In this document: positions 28,549 to 35,854 of the stretch, piece by piece
Position numbering within the stretch: the first letter of the stretch is position 1
Layout of the letters: the number at the start of each line of letters is the position of its first letter
The notes under the pieces: model-generated
What the model was told of the DNA's origin: nothing
Seen by the model: the letters and a program-made list of their open reading frames with translations, nothing else
Database searches by the model: none
Assembly (NCBI RefSeq): GCF_001956985.1
Contig: NZ_CP019082.1
Coordinates: 7,068,001 to 7,132,000 of the forward strand
Origin: Paludisphaera borealis
Lineage (GTDB): Bacteria > Planctomycetota > Planctomycetia > Isosphaerales > Isosphaeraceae
Length of the DNA stretch: 64,000 nucleotides
Direction: 5' to 3'
Position numbers and translations under genes: made by a program

Positions 28549-29850
28549 CTACCGCCCACCGAGCCCGCCGCGAGCGCGATCGGCCTTCATCCATTCCAGG
28601 ATCTGCGGCATCGACACGACGGGCCCCGGATCGGCGAACAAGAGGGGGGCGCGAATCAGCTCGGCGTGGTTGGCGTGGAGGACGACGGGCTCGGGCGCGC
28701 CGGGGAGCCGGGTTCGGGCCAGGGCGACGCAGCCGTCGCCGGCGCCGTCGGTCAACTCGTCGAGCACCGGCCCGAGTTCGCCGGTCGCCAGCCTCGTCAG
28801 CGAACCGAACACCCCCGCGTTGCGGTGCACGATCTCGACCTGCGCCTCGACCTGTTTCCGGCCGTCTTCGCTGAGGACGCCCCGGTCGCCGGCCAGGATG
28901 TGGTAGGCGACCGCCTCGTTGGGCGGGTTCCGGTTGATCCGCTTCAAGAACGGACTCCCCGGCAGCAGGTCCTCGGCCGACTGGCTGACCCCTTCGGACA
29001 GCTCGGCCAGGGCTTGAGCCGTCCGCTTGCCCTGAACGGCGCGCATCCCCGAGATCATCTGAAGGACCGGTTGAAGCCGGGCGATGTGGGCACCCTGATT
29101 CACCGGCGCAATAAGGATCAGCGAATCGACGTCGCCGGCGTCACGACCCGCACCCTCGACGTAACTGCGAGCGACGAGCGCCCCCATCGAGTGGGCCAGG
29201 ATCGTCCACGGGCGGGTCTCGCCGGCCTGATTGCGGAACGCCAGCCAGTCGGCCTGGAACTGGGCGCAGGAGTCGTCGAGCTTCTGGTTGAACGGGTAAT
29301 CGTAGACCACGATCCCGTAGCCGGCCTCTTCGAGCGGCGGAATGAAGTGGACGAAGCCGCCCGACGACGAGTTGACCCCGTGGACCAGGCAGATCGTCGG
29401 CCGGTCGGGATCGTTCGGCCGGTAGGATTCGCGGGCACGCATGATATGGCGCTGCTGCCGGCTCGCCGCCTCCTCGGTCCGGGCCGAGAGCCGTTCGAGA
29501 CGTTCCTTCCACAGCGCCCGGCCGTCGCTCTCGACCAGAGTTTCGGGGACGACGAAGACGACTGACTTCGGGCCGATCGTGATCGCGACCTCGTCGCCCA
29601 GGCAGTCGGCCAGGAGCGCCCGGCCCAGGGCGCCCGGAAGCCCGCGCACCGGCAAAGTCACGTCGGCCGGCGGCGGCTTGACCGTCTGGCCCGTCGCCTC
29701 GGCCAAGGCCGAGACGACCTCCGACACGGCCAAGCTCCCGGCGTCGTTGAGCGCCACCTCGACCCGCCGTTCGGCGCCCTGGCCGGTTCCGAGCAACATC
29801 AACCCGAGCCCAACCAGAGCCTGAGCCATACCAACCGAGAGGTTCGTCAT
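28549..29850 (-). CDS. Exported lipase-like alpha/beta hydrolase
   Basis: This 433-residue protein has an N-terminal hydrophobic segment (GMAQALVGLGLMLLGTGQGA). The hydrolase domain shows the oxyanion region CLVHGVNSSSGGF and the nucleophile elbow LAHSMGALVARSY. The catalytic His may be in VVLHANHAELIRAP near the C-terminus. It resembles secreted lipases/esterases. ATG 29850 is preferred over the GTG at 29868 because AGGA lies about nine bases upstream. Confidence 0.75.
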   Translation of the reverse strand: MTNLSVGMAQALVGLGLMLLGTGQGAERRVEVALNDAGSLAVSEVVSALAEATGQTVKPPPADVTLPVRGLPGALGRALLADCLGDEVAITIGPKSVVFVVPETLVESDGRALWKERLERLSARTEEAASRQQRHIMRARESYRPNDPDRPTICLVHGVNSSSGGFVHFIPPLEEAGYGIVVYDYPFNQKLDDSCAQFQADWLAFRNQAGETRPWTILAHSMGALVARSYVEGAGRDAGDVDSLILIAPVNQGAHIARLQPVLQMISGMRAVQGKRTAQALAELSEGVSQSAEDLLPGSPFLKRINRNPPNEAVAYHILAGDRGVLSEDGRKQVEAQVEIVHRNAGVFGSLTRLATGELGPVLDELTDGAGDGCVALARTRLPGAPEPVVLHANHAELIRAPLLFADPGPVVSMPQILEWMKADRARGGLGGR

Positions 29851-30119
29851 GCGTCTGCGTCCTGTCACAACCGATTCAGCGAAACCCGCTCAACGGATAG
29901 AATCAGCATGACGCAGACTTTTGAAACCCTCAAGGGCCGTCGTCGCCACGCCTGGCGCTGGCTTCGCGACCGGCAGGGTCCGGTGGGGCTGGGGTTTCTG
30001 TCCCCAGGCCTGGGTCTGATAATGGGCCTTATGTTCGTTTCGAACGTCAGAACAGCTTCGCTGGCGGGCACGGCCTTCCGAAGCGGCCGACTCGCCTCAA
30101 TCCTCTTTGGAAGCGCTTC

Positions 30120-30539
30120 ATGATCCACCAGAAAACTCTCGCACTCCAGACTCGCGGCCGTGGGACGGTCGAGATCACAGGCGAGGTCGAGCGGATCGTC
30201 TCGGCTTCGGGCGTCCGGACGGGTCTTTGCAACGTCTTCATCCGACACACGAGCGCATCGTTGATCGTCTGCGAGAACGCCGACCCGAGCGTTCGCGAGG
30301 ATCTCGAACGCTTCGCCGCGCGGCTGGCCCCGGACGGCGATCCGCTGTTCGGCCACACCCTCGAAGGGCCTGACGACATGCCGGCGCACATCCGGGCGAT
30401 CCTGACCCAGACGGCCCTCACCATCCCGGTCTTTCAGGGCTCGTTGGCCCTGGGGACCTGGCAAGGCGTCTTCCTCTGGGAGCACCGCACTCATCCGCAC
30501 AGACGATCCATGCTTGTGACCGTCATGGGCGAGGATTGA
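30120..30539 (+). CDS. yjbQ: YjbQ (UPF0047) family protein
   Basis: A 139-residue protein of the YjbQ family: VCENADPSVREDLERF, GHTLEGPDDMPAHIRAILTQ, and LGTWQGVFLWEHRTHPHRRS are the diagnostic blocks with conserved His and Asp. Some members have secondary thiamine-phosphate synthase activity, but the physiological role is not settled. It stands alone on its strand and is followed by a strong terminator. Confidence 0.88.
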   Translation: MIHQKTLALQTRGRGTVEITGEVERIVSASGVRTGLCNVFIRHTSASLIVCENADPSVREDLERFAARLAPDGDPLFGHTLEGPDDMPAHIRAILTQTALTIPVFQGSLALGTWQGVFLWEHRTHPHRRSMLVTVMGED

Positions 30540-30584
30540 AGAAATCCGGCGTGCGTGCACTCTGGCGTGTCTGTTAAACGAAAT

Positions 30585-30620
30585 CACCCCGCCGGCTATC
30601 CCCAGATAGCCGGCGGGGTG
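30585..30620. terminator. Bidirectional terminator hairpin
   Basis: A perfect 16-bp inverted repeat (CACCCCGCCGGCTATC at 30585-30600, complement at 30605-30620) with a 4-base loop, between the convergent yjbQ and CAP-protein genes. It can serve both strands. Confidence 0.8.
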
Positions 30621-30679
30621 AATCTCGGCTGACCCGATTGACTCGGATCAGGGTTCCACTCTGTACGGGGCGTCCGCTG

Positions 30680-31894
30680 TCAGACCGACTTGGCTTTCCA
30701 GGTCGTCCAGTTGGCGAGCGCGGGCTGGTAGCTGACGGTGGGCGTGACGGTCGTCGGGGCGAGCTTGGCGGCCTGAACGGTCGGGGTCCCGCTCACCGGG
30801 CCCTTCCAGTCGCTGGGGGCGAAGAACGCGAAGTTCGGGGCGGCCGTCGTGGAGGCGGCGGTAGTCGTGGGCGTTGAGGCGGGCGCGGCCGTCGGGACGG
30901 CTACGGCCTTCGGGGCGACGGCGGCGGCGGCGGCGACGGTCCTGACGGCCGCGGGAGCGGCCGACGTGAGCGAGCGGCCGTTCCACGGGTTGCTCAGAAC
31001 GAAATCTTGCTCGACGTTGACCGTGCCGATCGTCACGTTGACGTCCTGGATGACGACGTTGTTCTGGCTGGCGGTGACCTTATAGCGGCCGGGGGCCAGG
31101 GGGAGTTCGTAGCCGCCGGAATCCCAGGTCGTGGTCGAGGCGGTCGAGCCGTTGTCGAGGTTGACGGCGTCGATCCGGACGTTCCCCGCCCCTTCGCCGG
31201 GCGTGTAGAACTGCGAGCCGTCGTTGTCGCTGTAGGCGACGCCGACGAGCTGGGCCTGGGCGTTCGGCTGGGACCCGAAGTCCTGGGTCACGATCACGGG
31301 GCCGATCTTGCCGGTCGCAAGCTTGCCGCCGGTGTTGACGATGCCGATCCCCACGTCGCGAAACGAGTCGTTGGCCGAGACGCCGGGCTGGAGCAGGTTC
31401 CGCCTGTGGCCGGCGTCGGAAACGCCCCAGTCGTAAAGGAACGCCTCCATGGCGTTGTCGACGCTGCCGGCGTAGGCGTAGGCGTTCTCGCCGCTGGAGT
31501 TGGCGTTGGTGTAACCCGCGCTCTTGATCCGGTCGTCGGAGGAAGATCCGTCGGAGCCGGTGTGCGACTGGTACTGGTTGTCGGCCATGTCCTGGCTGTG
31601 GCCCTGGGCCGCCGAGGCGAGGTTGCTGTTCCAGGCGACGGGAGGAAGCGGGTTGCTGTTGGCGATCGTCTGCTTCACCGCGTTGACGTCGACGTTGTAA
31701 TGCTTGAGCGTGCTGGTGACTTCCGGCGTCACATTGTTCGAGACCCACTGGGCCGCGGCTTGCGGGTTGGTGCGGGCCATGTTGATGAGCTGCAGCATGT
31801 ACTGCGCCTGGCTGCTCGGTCCGCCTGACGAAAGCATCTGGCGATCTTCAAGGTTCTCGAAGCGAAGCGATCGTCGTGACGTCGGCCGAGCCAT
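30680..31894 (-). CDS. Exported CAP (SCP/PR-1)-domain protein with planctomycete LEDR motif
   Basis: A 404-residue protein starting SRRSLRFENLEDRQMLS, the N-terminal motif (FExLExRxxL) of many large exported planctomycete proteins, with no classical signal peptide. Residues 35-190 form a CAP domain (WNSNLASAAQGHSQDMADNQ, YAGSVDNAMEAFLYDWGVSD, and GHRRNLLQPG with the conserved His). A beta-rich segment like SdrD B-type repeats (YSDNDGSQFYTPGEGAGNVR) follows, then an Ala/Thr/Pro-rich tail. Probably a cell-surface protein; the CAP activity is unknown. Confidence 0.82.
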   Translation of the reverse strand: MARPTSRRSLRFENLEDRQMLSSGGPSSQAQYMLQLINMARTNPQAAAQWVSNNVTPEVTSTLKHYNVDVNAVKQTIANSNPLPPVAWNSNLASAAQGHSQDMADNQYQSHTGSDGSSSDDRIKSAGYTNANSSGENAYAYAGSVDNAMEAFLYDWGVSDAGHRRNLLQPGVSANDSFRDVGIGIVNTGGKLATGKIGPVIVTQDFGSQPNAQAQLVGVAYSDNDGSQFYTPGEGAGNVRIDAVNLDNGSTASTTTWDSGGYELPLAPGRYKVTASQNNVVIQDVNVTIGTVNVEQDFVLSNPWNGRSLTSAAPAAVRTVAAAAAVAPKAVAVPTAAPASTPTTTAASTTAAPNFAFFAPSDWKGPVSGTPTVQAAKLAPTTVTPTVSYQPALANWTTWKAKSV

Positions 31895-32460
31895 ACTGAC
31901 CTCCCTGTCTATCGGCTAGCGACCGGGCCTGATAGGCCGCGGCCGGTGTCGGCGATCTTCCGTGTCCGCCCCATTCATCGTGTCGAACGACCCTGACGAC
32001 TTTAGGAAAAATTCCTGCCGTGGCGGTTGTCGTCTTGGGTTCGACGTCGAGTGTATAGAGCAGGTGGCGTGCCAAAGCCCTGGCGAGACCGAAGCCGCGT
32101 CGAGGCGCGCGACGTAAGTTCCTTGTTCGCAAAGGATTGAAATTTCCGCGTGAGATTCGCCCGGCGAAACTCGGCCGTCACAGGCTGCAAAACCCTCTAA
32201 GTTCGCCGTTTGGGTTGTCAAGACGAATTTACAAACGGCCTCTTTTTACAAGGCTGCGGAGCCCCTTGGCTCGCCGAAACTTTCGCTAAAGATTCAAGTT
32301 ACATCGACCGAGAGCGGCCGACCGAGGGACCGCGACGGCTCGGGTCGAAGGGCGGGGGACGGCCCGCCCGCTTGTCGCTTTCGGGGTTTCTGATTAGCTT
32401 TGAAGCGACCGCCTGATCCGCCGATCAGGCCTGGATTCAGCTCCGTGGAGTCGTCGCCTT
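31895..32460. other. 566-bp gene-free region between divergent genes
   Basis: Intergenic region between the CAP gene (minus) and the phosphohexomutase gene (plus). No frame is convincing. An A/T-richer patch at about 32215-32255 (TTGTCAAGACGAATTTACAA) could hold promoter elements. A perfect hairpin at 32411 lies in the leader of the mutase gene. Confidence 0.5.
32411..32430 (+). promoter_or_regulatory. Leader hairpin upstream of the mutase gene
   Basis: A perfect 8-bp stem GCCTGATC / GATCAGGC with a CGCC loop lies 30 bases before the mutase start. It could affect translation or mRNA stability. The function is not shown. Confidence 0.35.
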
Positions 32461-34287
32461 ATGATCACCGTCGAAGCAGCGCTTTCGAAAGTCCAGGACG
32501 CCGCGGGAGAGGGCCGACTCACCGCCTCGTCGGCCGCGGCCGTCACGCGATGGTTGTTGGAGGCCCCGTTCGGCAAGTACCGGCCGAGGTTGCTGCAGGA
32601 CGTCGCCGACGGCCGCTGGAAGCAGCTCGACGACGCCTTCTTCGCGGTCCTCGAATTCGGCACCGGAGGCCGGCGCGGGGTCATGTACCCGGTCGGGACC
32701 AACGTCCTCAACGAGCGGACCATCGCCGAGAGCGCGCGGGGGCTGGCCGACTACATCAACGGCAAGAAAGCCCCCGGAACGACCTGCTCGTGCGTGATCG
32801 CCCGCGACACCCGCCACAACTCGCCCGAGTTCGCCGAGCTGTGCGCGCGGGTCCTCGCCGCGGCCGGCGTGAAGGTCCACCTGTTTGACGAGCCGCGATC
32901 GACTCCCCTGCTCTCGTTCGCCGTCCGGCACCTGCGCTGCGACGCGGGGATCATGATCACGGCGTCGCACAATCCGCCGTCGGACAACGGCTTCAAGTGC
33001 TACGCCGCGACCGGCGGCCAGGTCGTCCCTCCCGACGACTCCGGAATCATCGAATGCGTCAAGGCCGCCTCGGACCGCGAGATCCCCGAGACGAGCCTGG
33101 AGGACGGTCGCAAGAACGGCTCGATCGTCTCGGCCGGGGCCGACGTCGACACGGCGTACATCGAGGCGGTCGTCGGCGAATCGGTCAGCCACGCGCGGGG
33201 GATCTCGATCGTCTACACCCCGCTGCACGGCGTCGGCGAGACGTCGGTCGCGGCGGCGCTCACGGCCGACGGCTTCGCCAAGGTCAACATCCTGGCCTCC
33301 CAGCGCTCGCCCGACGGCGATTTCCCCAACGTGCCGGGCCACGTGTCCAACCCCGAGAATCCAGCGACGCTCGAAGCGGCGATCGCCGAGGCCAAGGCCA
33401 CCGGAGCCGACCTTGTCCTGGCCAGCGACCCCGACGCCGACCGCATCGGCGTGGGGCTCCCCGTCACCGGCGACCCGGCCGGCGAATGGACCACGCTCGA
33501 CGGCAACCAGATCGGCGTCCTGCTCGCCGCCTTCGTGATGAAGCAGTACGGCGACCTCGGCAAACTGCGATCCGACCACTATCTGGTCACCACGTTGGTG
33601 TCGACGCAGATGGCCAAGGCCCTCGCCCGCCGCGAGGGGGTCCGCACCGAGGACGACCTCCTCGTGGGCTTCAAGTGGATCGCCCAGCGGATCGACCAGG
33701 AGGGCCCCGCCGGCTTCCTGTTCGGCTTCGAGGAGTCGCACGGCTACCTCAAAGGGACCTACGCCCGCGACAAGGACGCCTCCGTCGCCTCGATGCTCTT
33801 CGCCGAGCTGGCGGCGACCGTCAAGGACCGCAAGCAGACCGTCGTCGAGTACCTGGACGACCTCTACATCGACGTCGGCCACTACGGCGAGCGGCTCGTC
33901 AACAAGACCTACAAGGGCCGCGAGGGGCTCGACACGATCCGGTCGCTCATGAAGGCGTTCCGGACCAATCCCCCGCGCACGATCGCCGGGCTCGCCGTCA
34001 CCGAGGTTCTGGACTACAAGACCCACGAGGTCCGCGACCTGCTTCAGCCCGGGAAAGTCGGCCCCCTGCCCGAGCCGTCCGGCGACGTCCTGATCTTCCA
34101 CACCGAGCGCGACGGCGTCCGGTTCGCCGCCCGGCCCTCGGGGACCGAGCCCAAGATCAAGTTCTATCTGTTCGCCCGCAGCCACGTCGACGGCCCCGAT
34201 TCGCTCCCCGCCGCCAAGGCTGAAACCGCCCGACGACTTGACCAGATGGTCGCCGACATCGAAAAATATGTTGAGGGCGTCGTTTGA
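32461..34287 (+). CDS. Phosphoglucomutase/phosphomannomutase
   Basis: A 608-residue alpha-D-phosphohexomutase that moves phosphate between C6 and C1 of a hexose phosphate. The four diagnostic sites are present: the catalytic serine in ITASHNPPSDNGFKCY, the metal loop ASDPDADRIGVG, the substrate loop GFEESHGYLKG, and the phosphate-binding RPSGTEPKIKFY. It is longer than the usual 450-570 residues and resembles the PgcA/Pgm2 type. ATG 32461 lies about 12 bases after GGAG. Provides sugar-1-phosphate for polysaccharide or nucleotide-sugar synthesis. Confidence 0.9.
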   Translation: MITVEAALSKVQDAAGEGRLTASSAAAVTRWLLEAPFGKYRPRLLQDVADGRWKQLDDAFFAVLEFGTGGRRGVMYPVGTNVLNERTIAESARGLADYINGKKAPGTTCSCVIARDTRHNSPEFAELCARVLAAAGVKVHLFDEPRSTPLLSFAVRHLRCDAGIMITASHNPPSDNGFKCYAATGGQVVPPDDSGIIECVKAASDREIPETSLEDGRKNGSIVSAGADVDTAYIEAVVGESVSHARGISIVYTPLHGVGETSVAAALTADGFAKVNILASQRSPDGDFPNVPGHVSNPENPATLEAAIAEAKATGADLVLASDPDADRIGVGLPVTGDPAGEWTTLDGNQIGVLLAAFVMKQYGDLGKLRSDHYLVTTLVSTQMAKALARREGVRTEDDLLVGFKWIAQRIDQEGPAGFLFGFEESHGYLKGTYARDKDASVASMLFAELAATVKDRKQTVVEYLDDLYIDVGHYGERLVNKTYKGREGLDTIRSLMKAFRTNPPRTIAGLAVTEVLDYKTHEVRDLLQPGKVGPLPEPSGDVLIFHTERDGVRFAARPSGTEPKIKFYLFARSHVDGPDSLPAAKAETARRLDQMVADIEKYVEGVV

Positions 34288-34324
34288 TCCGCGGTTCAGG
34301 GAGTCTTGTCCCTCGGAAACGACC

Positions 34325-34374
34325 GTCGCGAGCAGGCCTTCTCTCCGCGTGCGGGGAGAAGGTATGCTTGCGAC
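34325..34374. repeat. Collapsed copy of the CCTTCTCCCC repeat
   Basis: A 50-bp palindrome: GTCGCGAGCA (34325-34334) with TGCTTGCGAC (34365-34374), and CCTTCTCTCC (34337-34346) with GGGGAGAAGG (34353-34362). The left arm is nearly the same as the ends of the larger elements at 41609 and 63042, as if both ends had been joined without the middle. Confidence 0.65.
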
Positions 34375-34435
34375 ATCCTGCTTTGATCGATGTATGTAGC
34401 CCATAGCGAACCGCCGAGTGAGTTGCGGAGCTGGC

Positions 34436-35773
34436 ATGTCTGAACCTGAGCCCGAGATCGAAAACCCGATCGCACCGGGTGAAAAGGTGAAAACCTTTCC
34501 GACGACGCCGGGGGTTTACCTGATGAAGGACGCCCAAGGGCGGGTGGTCTACATCGGCAAGGCGAAGAACCTCCGCGCGCGGGCGGGGTCGTACTTCCAC
34601 AAGACGGCCGCTCAGGATCGGCGGATCTGCGACTGGATCGGCGAGGTGGCCGACATCGACCATCTGCCGGCCGACAGCGAGGTCGACGCCCTGCTGATGG
34701 AGGCGCGGCTGGTCAAGGACATCCAGCCTCGGCACAACCACGACCTCAAGGACGACAAGAGCTTCCCGTACCTCCAGATCACGACCGGCGAGGACTTCCC
34801 CCGGGTCAACTTCACCCGAGAGCCGCTCGACTCGGGGGTCAAGCTCTACGGCCCCTTCCCCCGGGCCAAGAGCCTGCGGGGGGCGATCCAGGTCCTCCAG
34901 CGGATCTTCAAGTTCCGCACCTGCTCGCTGGACATCGACGAGGACGACCCGCGCTGGCGATGGTTCCGGCCCTGCCTGCTGGCGTCGATCGACCAGTGTA
35001 CGGCCCCCTGCAACCTGCGGATCGATCGCGAGACCTACCGCCGCGACATCCACCGGCTCAAGCTGTTCCTCGACGGCAAGAAGGACGTCCTCTTCAAGGA
35101 GATGAACGAGGAGATGCGCGAGGCCAGCAAGGCCCTCCAGTTCGAGAAGGCGGCCCGGCTCCGCGACGAGATCAAGGCCCTTGAGAACATCAACCTCCGG
35201 GGCGATCTCGCCAAGCACGCCCAGCCCGAGGTCTTCTACGTCGACCCGCGCAAGGGGCTGAAGGGGCTCAAGCAGGTCCTCAAGCTCGACGCCCTGCCCC
35301 GGACGATCACCGGCGTCGACATCGCCCACCTGGGGGGGACCGAGACCGTCGGCTCGCTGGTCACGTTCGTCGACGGCCTGCCGTTCAAGCCGGGGTATCG
35401 GCGGTACCGGATCAAGACCGTGGCGGGCGTCGACGACTTCGCCTCGATCCGCGAGGTCGTCTCCCGGCGGATCGACGGCCTGCTCGAACGCGAGGAGCCG
35501 TTCCCCGACATCTTCCTGATCGACGGCGGCAAGGGCCAGCTCAGCGCGGCGCTCGACGCCTTCAAGGCCAAGGGGATCGCCCCGCCGACCCTGATCTCGC
35601 TCGCCAAGCGCGAGGAGGAAATCTACGTCCCCGGCCGGTCCGACCCGATCCTCCTCCGCCGCCGTTCGTTCGCCCTGCGGCTCCTCCAGTACGTCCGCGA
35701 CGAGGCCCACCGGTTCGCCCAGCACTACCACCACATGCTCCGCAAGAAGCGCGTGCTCGGCGAGGACGAATGA
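34436..35773 (+). CDS. uvrC: Short UvrC-type excinuclease subunit without C-terminal HhH
   Basis: A 445-residue UvrC homologue. It has the GIY-YIG domain (GVYLMKDAQGRVVYIGKAKN), a UVR motif (FEKAARLRDEIKALENI, near residue 240), and an RNase H-like nuclease domain whose likely catalytic residues are GVDIAH (Asp), IDGGKGQL (Asp) and RDEAHRFA (His). E. coli-type UvrC is about 600 residues. Here the region between UVR and RNase H is compressed and the helix-hairpin-helix end is absent; the protein stops right after RKKRVLGEDE. ATG 34436 has GGAG five bases upstream. Both cuts of UvrABC repair may be affected. Confidence 0.85.
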   Translation: MSEPEPEIENPIAPGEKVKTFPTTPGVYLMKDAQGRVVYIGKAKNLRARAGSYFHKTAAQDRRICDWIGEVADIDHLPADSEVDALLMEARLVKDIQPRHNHDLKDDKSFPYLQITTGEDFPRVNFTREPLDSGVKLYGPFPRAKSLRGAIQVLQRIFKFRTCSLDIDEDDPRWRWFRPCLLASIDQCTAPCNLRIDRETYRRDIHRLKLFLDGKKDVLFKEMNEEMREASKALQFEKAARLRDEIKALENINLRGDLAKHAQPEVFYVDPRKGLKGLKQVLKLDALPRTITGVDIAHLGGTETVGSLVTFVDGLPFKPGYRRYRIKTVAGVDDFASIREVVSRRIDGLLEREEPFPDIFLIDGGKGQLSAALDAFKAKGIAPPTLISLAKREEEIYVPGRSDPILLRRRSFALRLLQYVRDEAHRFAQHYHHMLRKKRVLGEDE

Positions 35774-35776
35774 CCC

Positions 35777-35843
35777 GGACAGGGCGGTATGGCGAAAAGG
35801 GTATGAGCCCCCTCCCCCCCTTTTTCGCCATACCGCCCTGTCC
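35777..35843. repeat. GGACAGGGCGGTA hairpin element, copy 1
   Basis: Arms of 22 bp (35777-35798 and 35822-35843) pair perfectly. It begins 3 bases after the uvrC stop and probably also acts as its terminator, with a TTTTT run on the far arm. Two relatives lie at 41452 and 41851. Confidence 0.85.
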
Positions 35844-35854
35844 GTCGCCGAGAA

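Noticed and set aside
29908-30123. 71-residue frame before yjbQ
   Set aside because: No ribosome site, no recognisable sequence, and it overlaps the yjbQ start by a few bases.
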